A stretch of DNA of 64,000 nucleotides from Cronobacter turicensis z3032 (GTDB taxonomy: Bacteria > Pseudomonadota > Gammaproteobacteria > Enterobacterales > Enterobacteriaceae). The notes under the pieces are model-generated. The model did not search any database. It saw only the letters and a list, made by a program, of their open reading frames with translations, and was not told the origin of the DNA. Below are positions 31,901-43,854 of this stretch, one piece after another. The stretch covers positions 1,058,074 through 1,122,073 of the forward strand of contig FN543093.2 in NCBI GenBank assembly GCA_000027065.2, in the 5' to 3' direction. Numbering within the stretch: the stretch's first letter is position 1; each line of letters starts with the position of its first letter. Both the position numbers and the translations under genes were made by a program.

Positions 31901-33373
31901 ACGCGCCGTACTGCGGCGCAGCGCCAGGTAATCGAGCAGACAACCCAGCGCGATACCGGCAAGCGCCAGTAGCATGCCTGCTTCAAGCAGGGTGACGCCG
32001 AAGGTCAACGCGCTCAGGCCGAGCGCGTTGCTGATGATAACCAGCAGCCAGACGCCAAGTACCGCGCAGCCGAGCAGCAGCAGGCGCAGCGCGAAGCGAT
32101 AACCCGCCGGGTATGTCTGGCGGCGCAGAAACTCGCCGGTGTCGCGCGTATATTCCAGCGTTCCCCGGCACAGCTGCAACAGCAGAATGCCTGGCACGGC
32201 CGCGACGACCGAAAAGAGATAAAACGTCGGCCAGCCGTAAGCTTCCACAAACCAGCCCGCGACCGGACCGACATAAACACGGCCCACGGCTGAGAGCGCG
32301 GAAAGCAGAGCGAACTGTGTGGCGGAGAACGACTTATTACAGAGCGTCATCAGCAGCGCCACAAACGCGGCGGTGCCCATGCCGCCGCACAGGTTTTCAA
32401 AGAAGACCGCCGCGGCCATGCTCAGCAGATCTTTATCGGTTACCGACAGCAGCCAGTAACCGGCGTTCGAGACCGCCTGCAGAATGCCGAAAAGCATCAG
32501 CGCGCGGAACAGCGAGAGGCGCTGCATCAGCACGCCGCCGTACAGCGCGCCGAAAATCGTGGCGAGCAGCCCCAGCGTTTTATTCACCATCCCCACCTGG
32601 CCTGCGTCAAAGCCGACGCCGCGAATTAAAAAGGTGGTGGTCAGGCTCATGGCGAACGCATCGCCAAGCTTATAAAGCACAATCAGCAGGAGGATAAGCC
32701 AGGCGTTGTTGCGTCCGAAGAAATCGCGCAGCGGCGCGACCACCGCCTGCTCCAGCGTGCGCGGCGCGGGAATGGCCTCGTCGGGTTCAGGCGCAAGCCA
32801 GGTGGCGATAATGCAGGGAATAAGCAGCGCGGCCATCAGCCAGTAGGTGGCCTGCCAGCCGAGCCAGCGGTCAGCCATCCACAGCGCGAGACCGCCTGAA
32901 ACCAGCATCGCCAGCCGGTAGCCCAGGACGCTTATCGCGGCGCCTGTTCCGCGTTCGTCTGCGGGCAGCACATCCGTTTTCCAGGCATCGAACACGATAT
33001 CCTGAGACGCCGAGCAGAACGCAATCAGCACCGCCAGCGCGGCCATCCAGCGCAGATGCGTTGAGGGTTCCAGAAAGCCCATGGCGGCAATGGCGATCAG
33101 CAATAATACCTGCGTAATAAACAGCCAGCCGCGACGCCTGCCGAGCAACGGCGGCGTGTAGCGGTCCATTACCGGAGACCAGAGAAATTTAAAGACGTAA
33201 GCCTGACCGACTAAAGAAAAGAAACCAATAGTTTTCAGGTCGATATTCTCGACCGTCATCCAGGCCTGGAGCGTGCCGGACGTGAGCGCCAGCGGGAGAC
33301 CGGAAGCGAAGCCGAGGATCAGTAAAATGGCGGTTTTCGGCTGCTGGAAAAGACGTAAATAATGACTGTGCAT
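31883..33373 (-). CDS. ampG: muropeptide permease AmpG
   Basis: AmpG imports GlcNAc-anhydro-muropeptides for cell-wall recycling and thereby feeds AmpC beta-lactamase induction signalling. The 496-residue MFS protein has about 14 membrane helices. It begins MHSHYLRLFQQPKTAILLIL; the start at 33373 follows the family length, and 16 upstream codons would run through the yajG terminator hairpin. SGLPLALTSGTLQAWMT and FENLCGGMGTAAFVALLMT are conserved. No strong Shine-Dalgarno sequence precedes the ATG. Confidence 0.94.
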   Translation of the reverse strand: MHSHYLRLFQQPKTAILLILGFASGLPLALTSGTLQAWMTVENIDLKTIGFFSLVGQAYVFKFLWSPVMDRYTPPLLGRRRGWLFITQVLLLIAIAAMGFLEPSTHLRWMAALAVLIAFCSASQDIVFDAWKTDVLPADERGTGAAISVLGYRLAMLVSGGLALWMADRWLGWQATYWLMAALLIPCIIATWLAPEPDEAIPAPRTLEQAVVAPLRDFFGRNNAWLILLLIVLYKLGDAFAMSLTTTFLIRGVGFDAGQVGMVNKTLGLLATIFGALYGGVLMQRLSLFRALMLFGILQAVSNAGYWLLSVTDKDLLSMAAAVFFENLCGGMGTAAFVALLMTLCNKSFSATQFALLSALSAVGRVYVGPVAGWFVEAYGWPTFYLFSVVAAVPGILLLQLCRGTLEYTRDTGEFLRRQTYPAGYRFALRLLLLGCAVLGVWLLVIISNALGLSALTFGVTLLEAGMLLALAGIALGCLLDYLALRRSTARSEPKA

Positions 33374-33383
33374 GGGCGGCCGT

Positions 33384-33411
33384 AAAAAAAGCGGCCCGGC
33401 GAACCGGGCCA
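33384..33411 (-). terminator. hairpin with T-run between yajG and ampG
   Basis: On the minus strand GGCCCGG, loop TTCG and CCGGGCC form a strong stem followed by CGC and seven T. It lies just after the yajG stop and only about ten bases before the ampG start, so it should limit ampG expression from the yajG promoter. Confidence 0.75.
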
Positions 33412-33427
33412 GGAAAAACAAAGATGA

Positions 33428-34006
33428 TTAACGCGCGTTCTGTTTGATGAACTCGTGGATGCTGGTGTCCTGCGCCATATCGGCGATGGTGTCGCTCAGC
33501 ACGGAGTTAACGGCGTTGGCGATATTTTTATTGCTCGCCTGGAAAGCGCCTTCAACAGAATAGCTGGCGCGGTAGTTTTTGGTCATCTTATTGCCGGTTT
33601 TCGCGGTAGCGATGATAGAGATATCCGCTTTGGTGGCGATGTTGTAACGCACGTTGCCCTGCGACACGTCAGCATAGAGCTGGTTGACGATAATCTGCAG
33701 ATCCACCGCGCCGCTTGGGCCAATCATATAACCGCGGGAGGTCATCTGTTTTTCCAGCACTTCCTGGAGCAGGAAACGCAGATCGCGGGATGCGGTTAGC
33801 GTGACCAGCTGGTTGTCGCGGGTGACTTTCGCCAGCGCCTGATCCTGACGCTGATCGGCGCCGTTGATGCTGACGGTTACACCCATCAGGCTCGGATCCT
33901 GCTGCGGCAGGGTGATTTTCGGGGAGACTTCAATGGTTGTCGGCGGCGTCGCGCAACCGGCCAGCATAAAGAGGGCGACGAGCGGGAAGAGTACTTTTTT
34001 TAACAT
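33428..34006 (-). CDS. yajG: YajG family lipoprotein
   Basis: YajG is a 192-residue lipoprotein of unknown function. The signal sequence MLKKVLFPLVALFMLAGC ends in a lipobox with Cys18. The next residue is Ala, predicting outer-membrane sorting. The mature part contains the family sequence with GVTVSINGADQRQDQALAKV. It lies upstream of ampG on the same strand, as in E. coli, and divergent from bolA. Confidence 0.93.
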   Translation of the reverse strand: MLKKVLFPLVALFMLAGCATPPTTIEVSPKITLPQQDPSLMGVTVSINGADQRQDQALAKVTRDNQLVTLTASRDLRFLLQEVLEKQMTSRGYMIGPSGAVDLQIIVNQLYADVSQGNVRYNIATKADISIIATAKTGNKMTKNYRASYSVEGAFQASNKNIANAVNSVLSDTIADMAQDTSIHEFIKQNAR

Positions 34007-34229
34007 GTTCAGGCTCTCAACGGTCCATGGGCAATAAAGAGGAAAATTCCCGCCATCATAGCATCGCCATGCGTGAGGGGAAGAGGCCAGGCGACTGAAA
34101 ATAACGCAATGTCTTTTTTATGACCGCCGTCTGGCTTAGCGCTGTTACCGATTACCGTAAAACCGCGCTATCGGGCGCAAAGCCTGCCATAAAGCGAGGC
34201 GGCTGCAAAAGTTAAAATTGTGTTGTTTT

Positions 34230-34266
34230 TTGACAATGGAAACGGTAAAAGCGGCTAACCTTTAAA
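34230..34266 (+). promoter_or_regulatory. candidate sigmaS/gearbox promoter of bolA
   Basis: TTGACA at 34230-34235 is followed 16 bases later by CGGCTAACC (34252-34260). The latter continues as GCTAACCTTTAA, close to the sigmaS extended -10 element and to the known bolA gearbox promoter of E. coli. It lies about 45 bases before the bolA start. bolA induction in stationary phase is established in E. coli. Confidence 0.65.
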
Positions 34267-34304
34267 GTGATGGCTGCCATCGCAGCGTTGTCGAGGAGAG
34301 TCTT

Positions 34305-34622
34305 ATGATGATACGCGAGCAGATCGAAGAAAAACTGAAGGCAGCCCTTGAGCCTGTCTTTCTGGATGTAGTGGATGAAAGCTATCGTCATAACGTGCCC
34401 GCGGGCTCTGAAAGCCATTTCAAAGTCGTGCTGGTCAGCGATCGATTTGTCGGCGAGCGTTTTTTAAATCGGCATCGCCTCATCTACAGCATTCTTAGCG
34501 AAGAACTGGCCTCGACGGTCCATGCGCTGGCGCTGCACACCTATACCCTCAAAGAGTGGGAAGGGCTTCAGGATACGGTCCTGCCTTCTCCTGCCTGTCG
34601 GGGAGCCGGCACGCTGGCCTGA
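34305..34622 (+). CDS. bolA: morphology/stress regulator BolA
   Basis: BolA is a small DNA-binding and Fe-S-handling protein that affects cell shape in stationary phase and partners with monothiol glutaredoxins. The 105-residue protein has the conserved [17 protein letters not shown] and [12 protein letters not shown] (helix-turn-helix region), plus [14 protein letters not shown] with the metal-ligand His. Two adjacent ATGs are possible; the first is six bases after GGAG. Confidence 0.95.
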   Translation: MMIREQIEEKLKAALEPVFLDVVDESYRHNVPAGSESHFKVVLVSDRFVGERFLNRHRLIYSILSEELASTVHALALHTYTLKEWEGLQDTVLPSPACRGAGTLA

Positions 34623-36271
<1,649 letters not shown>

Positions 36272-36303
36272 GCCCTTTCATCGTTTCACGACGAGGCACA
36301 TGG

Positions 36304-36336
36304 GGCCCGTCACCGCAGGGTGACGGGCTTTTTTGT
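36304..36336 (+). terminator. terminator of tig
   Basis: GCCCGTCACC and GGTGACGGGC form a 10-bp stem around a GCAG-type loop and are followed by six T. Confidence 0.9.
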
Positions 36337-36406
36337 CACTTTTCCTACCCAAAAATGGCGGGTAAGGGGTGTTTCGGTGTTAGCGTAACAGCAAAAGATT
36401 GTTATG

Positions 36407-36436
36407 CTTGAAACAGGGCATCATTATCCCCATTAA
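36407..36436 (+). promoter_or_regulatory. sigma32 heat-shock promoter of clpP
   Basis: CTTGAAA at 36407-36413 and CCCCATTAA at 36428-36436 match the RpoH -35 and -10 elements with a 14-base spacer. It lies about 135 bases before the clpP start. The rest of the 300-base tig-clpP gap shows no gene. Confidence 0.8.
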
Positions 36437-36571
36437 TGAAACAGTAAAAAGTGTACGACTGGCTGATAATCCGTCCGTAAGGTGTTTACCGGCAGGAGCA
36501 TAGTCATCCTGTACGGTCTCAAGTAGAATCAGTGCAGCAGGTTACTCAGAATATTTATCCAGGAGACGGAT

Positions 36572-37195
36572 ATGTCATACAGTGACGAACGTGATCAATT
36601 TGCACCCCATATGGCTCTGGTGCCGATGGTTGTTGAACAGACCTCGCGCGGCGAGCGTTCTTACGATATTTTCTCCCGTCTGCTCAAGGAACGTATCATT
36701 TTTCTGACCGGCCAGGTCGAAGACCAGATGGCTAACCTGATTGTTGCGCAGATGCTGTTTCTGGAAGCGGAAAACCCAGAGAAAGACATCTATCTTTACA
36801 TTAACTCGCCGGGTGGGGTAATCACCGCCGGGATGTCTATCTACGACACCATGCAGTTTATTCAGCCGGACGTCAGCACCATTTGTATGGGCCAGGCCGC
36901 GTCAATGGGCGCCTTCCTGCTGACAGCGGGCACGAAAGGGAAACGTTTCTGCCTGCCCAACTCGCGCGTAATGATCCACCAGCCGCTGGGCGGCTACCAG
37001 GGGCAGGCGACGGATATCGAAATCCACGCCCGTGAAATCCTGAAAGTGAAAGCACGCATGAACGAACTGATGGCGCAACATACGGGCCAGCCTCTTGAAC
37101 AAATCGAGAGAGACACTGAGCGCGACCGTTTCCTCTCTGCAGGTGAAGCAGTAGAGTATGGTCTGGTTGACTCCATCATGACCCATCGTAACTGA
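36572..37195 (+). CDS. clpP: ATP-dependent Clp protease proteolytic subunit ClpP
   Basis: ClpP forms the 14-subunit serine-protease barrel that works with ClpX or ClpA. The 207 residues include a short propeptide. The catalytic triad is Ser111 ([11 protein letters not shown]), His136 ([11 protein letters not shown]) and Asp185 (RDTERDRF). AGGAGACGG precedes the ATG. clpX follows about 120 bases downstream. Confidence 0.98.
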   Translation: MSYSDERDQFAPHMALVPMVVEQTSRGERSYDIFSRLLKERIIFLTGQVEDQMANLIVAQMLFLEAENPEKDIYLYINSPGGVITAGMSIYDTMQFIQPDVSTICMGQAASMGAFLLTAGTKGKRFCLPNSRVMIHQPLGGYQGQATDIEIHAREILKVKARMNELMAQHTGQPLEQIERDTERDRFLSAGEAVEYGLVDSIMTHRN

Positions 37196-37207
37196 CGCCC
37201 GCCACGG

Positions 37208-37240
37208 GAGGGCCGCTATACTCATTAAGAGGTGGCCCTC
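37208..37240 (+). other. inverted repeat between clpP and clpX
   Basis: GAGGGCC (37208-37214) and GGCCCTC (37234-37240) are perfect 7-bp arms around a 19-base loop containing CTATACT. There is no T-run, so it is not a classic terminator. The loop sequence could be the -10 element of a clpX promoter, or the structure could process or stabilise the clpP mRNA end. Confidence 0.35.
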
Positions 37241-37318
37241 GGTATCCTGGCGGCAGGCGCTGGTATTGGCATGGCGTTGTCGCGTGCGGCACTAAGAACA
37301 GAAAAGAGGTTTTGACTC

Positions 37319-38593
37319 ATGACAGATAAGCGCAAAGACAGCTCAGGCAAACTGTTGTACTGCTCTTTTTGCGGCAAAAGCCAGCATGAAGTGCGCAAGC
37401 TGATTGCCGGGCCGTCCGTGTATATCTGCGACGAGTGTGTCGATCTGTGTAACGACATTATTCGCGAAGAGATTAAAGAAGTGGCTCCGCACCGTGAACG
37501 CAGCGCTCTGCCGACGCCACATGAAATTCGTAGCCATCTTGACGACTACGTCATCGGTCAGGAAAAGGCGAAAAAGGTGCTGGCGGTAGCGGTCTACAAC
37601 CACTACAAGCGTCTGCGTAACGGCGACACCTCCAACGGCGTGGAGCTTGGCAAAAGTAACATTCTGCTGATTGGCCCGACCGGTAGCGGTAAAACGCTGC
37701 TCGCCGAAACCCTGGCGCGCCTGCTGGATGTGCCGTTTACCATGGCCGACGCCACGACGCTGACCGAAGCCGGTTACGTGGGCGAGGATGTGGAAAACAT
37801 CATCCAGAAACTGCTCCAGAAGTGCGACTACGACGTACAGAAAGCGCAGCGCGGCATCGTATATATTGATGAGATCGATAAAATCTCCCGTAAATCCGAT
37901 AACCCGTCCATCACGCGCGACGTGTCCGGCGAAGGCGTTCAGCAGGCGCTGCTGAAGCTTATCGAAGGCACCGTGGCTGCCGTACCGCCGCAGGGCGGTC
38001 GCAAGCATCCGCAGCAGGAGTTCTTGCAGGTTGATACCTCCAAGATCCTCTTTATCTGCGGCGGCGCATTCGCAGGCCTCGATAAAGTTATCGCTAACCG
38101 CGTTGAAACCGGCTCCGGCATTGGTTTTGGCGCGACGGTCAAAGGTAAATCGCAGAAAGCGACCGAAGGCGAGCTGCTGTCTCAGGTAGAGCCGGAAGAT
38201 CTGATCAAGTTTGGTCTGATCCCGGAATTCATCGGTCGTCTGCCGGTGGTGGCTACGCTGAACGAGCTGAGTGAAGACGCGCTGATTCAGATCCTGAAAG
38301 AGCCGAAAAACGCCCTGACCAAACAGTATCAGGCGCTGTTCAATCTTGAAGGCGTGGAACTTGAGTTCCGCGACGAAGCGCTGGAAGCCATCGCGAAGAA
38401 AGCGATGTCCCGTAAAACCGGTGCGCGTGGCCTGCGCTCTATCGTAGAAGCGGCGCTGCTTGAGACCATGTACGATCTGCCGTCCATGGACGAAGTGGAA
38501 AAAGTGGTCATCGACGAGTCGGTGATTGCCGGCCAGAGCGAACCGCTGCTGATTTATGGCAAGCCGGAAGCCCAGCAGGCATCCGGCGAATAA
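37319..38593 (+). CDS. clpX: ATP-dependent Clp protease unfoldase ClpX
   Basis: ClpX is the AAA+ hexamer that recognises, unfolds and feeds substrates (for example ssrA-tagged) to ClpP. The 424-residue protein has the N-terminal zinc-binding cysteines 15, 18, 37 and 40, Walker A GPTGSGKT at 119-126, Walker [11 protein letters not shown], and the pore-2/RKH region near [22 protein letters not shown] lies at the ClpP-binding IGF loop. Confidence 0.98.
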   Translation: MTDKRKDSSGKLLYCSFCGKSQHEVRKLIAGPSVYICDECVDLCNDIIREEIKEVAPHRERSALPTPHEIRSHLDDYVIGQEKAKKVLAVAVYNHYKRLRNGDTSNGVELGKSNILLIGPTGSGKTLLAETLARLLDVPFTMADATTLTEAGYVGEDVENIIQKLLQKCDYDVQKAQRGIVYIDEIDKISRKSDNPSITRDVSGEGVQQALLKLIEGTVAAVPPQGGRKHPQQEFLQVDTSKILFICGGAFAGLDKVIANRVETGSGIGFGATVKGKSQKATEGELLSQVEPEDLIKFGLIPEFIGRLPVVATLNELSEDALIQILKEPKNALTKQYQALFNLEGVELEFRDEALEAIAKKAMSRKTGARGLRSIVEAALLETMYDLPSMDEVEKVVIDESVIAGQSEPLLIYGKPEAQQASGE

Positions 38594-38621
38594 TTCGCCA
38601 GTTCCGACAATCAGTTAACAT

Positions 38622-38654
38622 TAAATGGGGGAAATATTCCCCCATTTATTTTTC
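38622..38654 (+). terminator. terminator of clpPX
   Basis: AAATGGGGGAA and a matching TTCCCCCATTT pair around a short ATA loop, followed by ATTTTTCC. It lies about 30 bases after the clpX stop. Confidence 0.8.
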
Positions 38655-38667
38655 CTGCTTCCGTGCC

Positions 38668-38696
38668 GTTGAATGTCCGGGAAACATCCCCATATA
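38668..38696 (+). promoter_or_regulatory. sigma32 heat-shock promoter of lon
   Basis: GTTGAAT at 38668-38674 and CCCCATATA at 38688-38696 match RpoH elements with a 13-base spacer. The lon ATG is about 84 bases further on. The same arrangement is known at E. coli lon. Confidence 0.8.
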
Positions 38697-38779
38697 CTGA
38701 ATTACTTAATTGGTGATGCCGTGAAGTGCGTTCACATGCGCCCCATCACCAGGCGGAAACTAAACTAAGAGAGAGCTCT

Positions 38780-41134
38780 ATGAATCCTGAGCGTTCTGAA
38801 CGCATTGAAATCCCCGTATTGCCATTGCGCGATGTGGTGGTTTATCCGCACATGGTTATCCCTTTGTTTGTGGGACGGGAAAAGTCTATTCGTTGTCTTG
38901 AAGCCGCCATGGATAATGACAAAAAAGTCATGCTGGTGGCGCAGAAAGAAGCCTCAACGGATGAGCCGGGCGTGAACGATCTGTTTACCGTCGGTACCGT
39001 GGCGTCTATTTTGCAGATGCTGAAACTGCCGGACGGCACCGTCAAAGTGCTGGTCGAAGGTTTGCAGCGCGCGCGTATCACCACGCTTTCCGACAACGGC
39101 GACCATTTCGCGGCGAAAGCGGAATACCTCGAATCCCCGGCTATCGACGAGCGCGAGCAGGAAGTGCTGGTGCGCACCGCGATTAGCCAGTTCGAAGGCT
39201 ACATCAAGCTGAACAAAAAAATCCCGCCAGAAGTGCTGACGTCGCTTAACAGCATCGACGATCCGGCGCGTCTCGCGGATACCATCGCCGCGCACATGCC
39301 GCTGAAGCTCAGCGACAAGCAGTCGGTGCTGGAGATGTCCGACATCAACGAGCGTCTGGAATACCTGATGGCGATGATGGAATCGGAAATTGACCTGTTG
39401 CAGGTTGAAAAACGCATTCGTAATCGCGTTAAAAAACAGATGGAAAAAAGCCAGCGCGAGTACTATCTGAACGAGCAAATGAAAGCCATTCAGAAAGAGC
39501 TCGGCGAAATGGACGACGCGCCGGACGAAAACGAAGCGCTGAAGCGTAAAATCGACGCGGCCAAAATGCCGAAAGAGGCGAAAGAGAAAGCCGAAGCCGA
39601 GCTTCAGAAGCTGAAAATGATGTCGCCGATGTCCGCCGAAGCGACCGTGGTGCGCGGCTATATCGACTGGATGGTGCAGGTGCCGTGGAACGCGCGCAGC
39701 AAAGTCAAAAAAGACCTGCGTCAGGCCCAGGAAATCCTGGATACCGACCACTACGGCCTTGAGCGCGTCAAAGACCGCATCCTGGAATACCTCGCGGTCC
39801 AGAGCCGTGTTAATAAAATCAAAGGGCCGATCCTCTGCCTGGTTGGGCCGCCGGGGGTAGGTAAAACCTCGCTCGGTCAGTCCATCGCCAAAGCCACCGG
39901 TCGTAAGTATGTCCGTATGGCGCTGGGCGGCGTGCGTGACGAAGCGGAAATCCGCGGTCACCGTCGTACTTACATCGGCTCCATGCCGGGTAAACTGATT
40001 CAGAAAATGGCTAAAGTGGGCGTAAAAAACCCGCTGTTCCTGCTCGATGAGATCGACAAAATGTCCTCGGACATGCGTGGCGATCCGGCTTCCGCACTGC
40101 TGGAAGTGCTCGATCCGGAACAGAACGTGGCCTTTAACGATCACTATCTGGAAGTGGATTACGACTTAAGCGACGTTATGTTTGTCGCGACGTCCAACTC
40201 CATGAACATTCCGGCGCCGCTGCTGGATCGTATGGAAGTGATCCGTCTGTCCGGTTACACCGAAGATGAAAAACTCAACATCGCGAAGCGCCACCTGCTG
40301 CCGAAGCAGATTGAGCGTAACGCGCTGAAAGAGAATGAGATTGACGTGGATGACAGCGCCATCATCGGCATCATCCGCTACTACACTCGCGAAGCGGGCG
40401 TGCGTAGCCTTGAACGTGAAATCTCTAAACTGTGCCGTAAAGCGGTGAAACAGCTGCTGCTGGATAAATCGCTCAAACGCATCGAAATCACCGGTGAAAA
40501 CCTGAAGGATTTCCTGGGCGTGCAGCGCTTCGACTATGGCCGCGCCGACAGCGAAAACCGCGTAGGGCAGGTGACGGGGCTGGCGTGGACGGAAGTGGGC
40601 GGCGATCTGCTGACCATCGAAACCGCGTGCGTACCGGGCAAAGGCAAACTGACCTACACCGGTTCTCTTGGCGAAGTGATGCAGGAGTCCATCCAGGCGG
40701 CGTTAACCGTGGTGCGCGCCCGTGCTGAGAAGCTTGGCATCAACAGCGACTTCTACGAAAAACGTGATATTCACGTTCACGTGCCGGAAGGCGCCACGCC
40801 GAAAGATGGCCCGAGCGCCGGTATCGCGATGTGCACTGCGCTGGTCTCCTGCCTGACCGGCAACCCGGTTCGCGCCGATGTGGCGATGACCGGTGAAATT
40901 ACGCTGCGTGGTCAGGTACTGCCGATTGGCGGTCTGAAAGAGAAACTGCTGGCAGCCCACCGTGGCGGCATCAAAACCGTGCTGATCCCGGATGAGAACA
41001 AGCGCGATCTGGAAGAAATCCCGGAGAACGTGATTGCCGATCTGGACATCCACCCGGTCAAGCGCATCGAAGAAGTGCTGACGCTGGCGCTGCAAAACGC
41101 GCCGTACGGCATGCAGGTCGCCACTGCGAAATAG
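38780..41134 (+). CDS. lon: ATP-dependent protease Lon
   Basis: Lon is the homo-hexameric AAA+ serine protease that removes misfolded proteins and short-lived regulators such as SulA and RcsA. The start at 38780 gives 784 residues ([21 protein letters not shown]). It has the N-terminal substrate domain, a central coiled coil near 230-300, Walker A GPPGVGKT near 356, and the catalytic Ser in [11 protein letters not shown] with Lys in [13 protein letters not shown]. The 18 codons upstream are not part of the family. Confidence 0.98.
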   Translation: MNPERSERIEIPVLPLRDVVVYPHMVIPLFVGREKSIRCLEAAMDNDKKVMLVAQKEASTDEPGVNDLFTVGTVASILQMLKLPDGTVKVLVEGLQRARITTLSDNGDHFAAKAEYLESPAIDEREQEVLVRTAISQFEGYIKLNKKIPPEVLTSLNSIDDPARLADTIAAHMPLKLSDKQSVLEMSDINERLEYLMAMMESEIDLLQVEKRIRNRVKKQMEKSQREYYLNEQMKAIQKELGEMDDAPDENEALKRKIDAAKMPKEAKEKAEAELQKLKMMSPMSAEATVVRGYIDWMVQVPWNARSKVKKDLRQAQEILDTDHYGLERVKDRILEYLAVQSRVNKIKGPILCLVGPPGVGKTSLGQSIAKATGRKYVRMALGGVRDEAEIRGHRRTYIGSMPGKLIQKMAKVGVKNPLFLLDEIDKMSSDMRGDPASALLEVLDPEQNVAFNDHYLEVDYDLSDVMFVATSNSMNIPAPLLDRMEVIRLSGYTEDEKLNIAKRHLLPKQIERNALKENEIDVDDSAIIGIIRYYTREAGVRSLEREISKLCRKAVKQLLLDKSLKRIEITGENLKDFLGVQRFDYGRADSENRVGQVTGLAWTEVGGDLLTIETACVPGKGKLTYTGSLGEVMQESIQAALTVVRARAEKLGINSDFYEKRDIHVHVPEGATPKDGPSAGIAMCTALVSCLTGNPVRADVAMTGEITLRGQVLPIGGLKEKLLAAHRGGIKTVLIPDENKRDLEEIPENVIADLDIHPVKRIEEVLTLALQNAPYGMQVATAK

Positions 41135-41164
41135 TGACCTGACGCAAGCGCACTGAGAAAAACA

Positions 41165-41203
41165 GGGCTGGTGAGTGCTTTCGCACTTGCCAGCCTTTTT
41201 TTG
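41165..41203 (+). terminator. terminator of lon
   Basis: GGCTGG-GAGTGC and GCACTTGCCAGCC form an imperfect stem with a TTTC loop, ending in seven T. Confidence 0.88.
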
Positions 41204-41343
41204 TATAGCTAATTTAGATTGCCGGTCCGGGGTGCCATCAACAACTCCTGTTGTAAGGGCATGTGAGGACTGTTATAACTGCTGCGCGGTCGCGTCGCGA
41301 AGGATTCCGGTGCGATATAAAATATAAAGAGAGGAAGAGAAGA

Positions 41344-41616
41344 GTGAATAAATCTCAACTGATAGACAAAATTGCCGCAGGTGCCGATATTTCTAAAGCA
41401 GCGGCTGGACGTGCGTTAGATGCTTTGATTGATTCCGTGACTGAATCTCTGCAATCCGGGGATGAAGTAGCGCTGGTTGGCTTTGGTACTTTTGCTGTTC
41501 GTGAACGTGCTGCCCGCACCGGCCGCAACCCACAGACGGGCAAGGAAATCACCATCGCGGCTGCGAAAGTTCCGGGTTTCCGTGCTGGTAAAGCCCTGAA
41601 AGACGCGGTTAACTGA
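41344..41616 (+). CDS. hupB: DNA-binding protein HU-beta
   Basis: HU-beta is the nucleoid-associated histone-like protein that pairs with HU-alpha. The 90-residue protein begins at GTG 41344 after GAGGAAG and has the DNA-binding arm [23 protein letters not shown]. An in-frame ATG at 41263 would add 27 residues with no family support. It lies after lon, as in E. coli. Confidence 0.97.
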   Translation: MNKSQLIDKIAAGADISKAAAGRALDALIDSVTESLQSGDEVALVGFGTFAVRERAARTGRNPQTGKEITIAAAKVPGFRAGKALKDAVN

Positions 41617-41655
41617 TCCTGTGGCTGGCGTTATCGCAGCCAGGGGATAAAAAAC

Positions 41656-41686
41656 AAGGCGCATCGTCAGATGTGCCTTTTTTCTT
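41656..41686 (+). terminator. terminator of hupB
   Basis: AAGGCGCATC, loop GTCA and GATGTGCCTT form a stem with one G-T pair, followed by TTTTTT. Confidence 0.85.
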
Positions 41687-41830
41687 TCTGGATGAGTAAT
41701 CTGCCGATATGGGCTGACAACCGCCCCGGTTTCTTGTCACAATACGCCTTTGCGCGCAGCGGCCCAGCGGATGCCGCCACGTTTCTGTGCGAGTTCTACC
41801 TGTCATTCTACAGCGGAGTGTTGTTACACC

Positions 41831-43708
41831 ATGATGGACAATTTACGCGCGGCGGCGAATCACGTCGTGCTCAAGATCATTCTGGGTTTGATTATCCTGT
41901 CATTCATACTGACTGGCGTGAGTAACTACCTGATTGGCGGTAACAGCAACTATGCCGCAAAAGTTAACGACCAGGAGATCAGCCGGGCCCAGCTTGAAAA
42001 TGCGGTCAACATCGAGCGCAACAACCTCGAGAGAAGAATGGGCGACCGCTTCTCTGAGCTCGCTTCCAATGAACAATATATGGCCGAGCTGCGCCAGCGT
42101 GCGTTGCAGGGGCTGATTGACGAAGCCCTGATCGACCAGTATGCGCGCTCGCTTCATCTGGAGATCAGCGACGAGCAGGTGCGTCAGTCCATCTTCAAAA
42201 ACCCGGCCTTCCAGAGCGACGGAAAATTTGATAATGCGCGCTACAACGCCATTATCACCAGTATGGGCATGAGCGCCGATCAATACGCGCAGGCGCTGCG
42301 GAACCAGCTCACCACCGATCAACTGGTCAGCGCCGTTATGGGCAGCGATTTCATTCTGCCTGGCGAAAGCGATCAGTTCGCCGCCTTGTTCGCCCAGCAG
42401 CGTCAGGCACGCACCGCGACCATTGTCGTCGATGCGCTGGCCGAGAAGCAGCAGGTTTCCGAGCAGGAAATCAAAGACTACTACCAGCAGCACGCCAACA
42501 ACTTCCAGTCGCCTGAACAGTTCCGCGTAAGCTACATCAAGCTTGACGCCGCCGCGCTTGCAGAGAACGCCAGCGAAGACGAAATCCAGGCGTACTATGA
42601 CAAACATCAGGATGAATTCGGCCAGCCAGAGCGCAACCGCTACAGCCTGATCCAGACCAAAACTGAAGCCGAGGCGAAAGCCATTCTCGCACAGCTCAAG
42701 CAGGGCGCGGATTTCGCAACGCTTGCGAAAGAGAAATCGGTGGATGTCATTACCGCCCGCAACGGCGGCGACATGGGGTGGCTGGAGCCAGGCACCACGC
42801 CGGATGAGTTCAAAAATGCCGGTCTGAAAGACAAAGGCCAGCTTTCTGACGTGATCAAATCCTCTGTTGGCTTCCTGATTGTGCGTCTTGACGACACCAC
42901 GCCAGCCAAAGTGAAGCCGCTCTCTGAAGTGCATGACGACATCAGCGCGAAAGTGAAGCAGGAGAAAGCGCTGGACGCGTTCTTCGCACTGCAGCGTAAA
43001 GTGAGCGATGCGGCGAACAACGACAATGAATCGCTGGTCAGCGCGGAAAAAGCCGCTGGCGTGAAAGCGGTGGATACCGACTGGTTCAGCCGCGATGCGG
43101 TGCCGGTAGAGCTCAACTTTAAACCGGTTACCGACGCGGTGTTTGGCGGCAACCTGCTGGGCGCGAACGGTACGCCGGGCAGCAACTCTGACATCATCAC
43201 CGTTGATGGCGATCGCGCCTTCGTGCTGCGCATTACCGATCATAAACCGCAGGCGGAAAAACCGCTTGCCGACGTCAAAGAGCAGGTCACCGCGCTGGTG
43301 AAACACCAGAAGGCGCTCAAGGCTGCGAATGAAGAAGCCCAAAAACTGCTGAGCGCGCTGAAAGCGGGCAAAGGGGACGAGGCGCTGAAAGCGGCAGGTA
43401 TTGCCTTCAGCCCGGCGAAAACCTTTGAGCGCACTACTCAGGATACGCTGACGCAGCCCGTGTTCGCACTGCCACTGCCGGCGAAAGATAAGCCGAGTTA
43501 TGGCATTGGCAACGACATGCAGGGCAACGTCGTGCTGCTGGCGCTGGATGACGTACGCAGCGGCACCATGCCGGACGCGCAGAAGAAAGCCATGGGCCAA
43601 CGCCTTATCCAGAATAATGCGGAAATCGCCTTTGACGCGCTGCTGAAGGGCCTGCGTAAAGACGCCAAAATCAAACTTGGCGATGCGGGCACGGCACCAC
43701 AGCAATAA
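41831..43708 (+). CDS. ppiD: periplasmic chaperone/foldase PpiD
   Basis: PpiD is an inner-membrane-anchored periplasmic chaperone near the SecYEG exit. The start at 41831 (MMDNLRAAANHVVLK) gives 625 residues; a longer frame upstream is unlikely. There is one N-terminal membrane helix (about 16-34), a SurA-like helical chaperone region, and a parvulin domain near residues 265-355 (QFRVSYIKLD to SSVGFLIVRLDD), which in E. coli has lost most isomerase activity. It stands after hupB, as in E. coli. Confidence 0.95.
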   Translation: MMDNLRAAANHVVLKIILGLIILSFILTGVSNYLIGGNSNYAAKVNDQEISRAQLENAVNIERNNLERRMGDRFSELASNEQYMAELRQRALQGLIDEALIDQYARSLHLEISDEQVRQSIFKNPAFQSDGKFDNARYNAIITSMGMSADQYAQALRNQLTTDQLVSAVMGSDFILPGESDQFAALFAQQRQARTATIVVDALAEKQQVSEQEIKDYYQQHANNFQSPEQFRVSYIKLDAAALAENASEDEIQAYYDKHQDEFGQPERNRYSLIQTKTEAEAKAILAQLKQGADFATLAKEKSVDVITARNGGDMGWLEPGTTPDEFKNAGLKDKGQLSDVIKSSVGFLIVRLDDTTPAKVKPLSEVHDDISAKVKQEKALDAFFALQRKVSDAANNDNESLVSAEKAAGVKAVDTDWFSRDAVPVELNFKPVTDAVFGGNLLGANGTPGSNSDIITVDGDRAFVLRITDHKPQAEKPLADVKEQVTALVKHQKALKAANEEAQKLLSALKAGKGDEALKAAGIAFSPAKTFERTTQDTLTQPVFALPLPAKDKPSYGIGNDMQGNVVLLALDDVRSGTMPDAQKKAMGQRLIQNNAEIAFDALLKGLRKDAKIKLGDAGTAPQQ

Positions 43709-43749
43709 CGAGACGTCTCGCACAATTTTTGCAATTCACTGCAAACCCC

Positions 43750-43773
43750 AAAGGCCGCTTTCGCGGCCTTTTC
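43750..43773 (+). terminator. terminator of ppiD
   Basis: AAAGGCCGC, loop TTTC and GCGGCCTTTT form a perfect stem with T-tail about 40 bases after ppiD. Confidence 0.85.
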
Positions 43774-43854
43774 CATTTCTGAAATCTGGCGTTTGAGCCC
43801 GTTTCTCTCTCCGCTTAAGGTGGCGGTGCTGTTAATAAACAAGGAGATCACAGC

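Noticed and set aside
41900..43723. 607-codon minus-strand open frame opposite ppiD
   Set aside because: It covers ppiD exactly on the other strand and has no recognisable domain or start signal.
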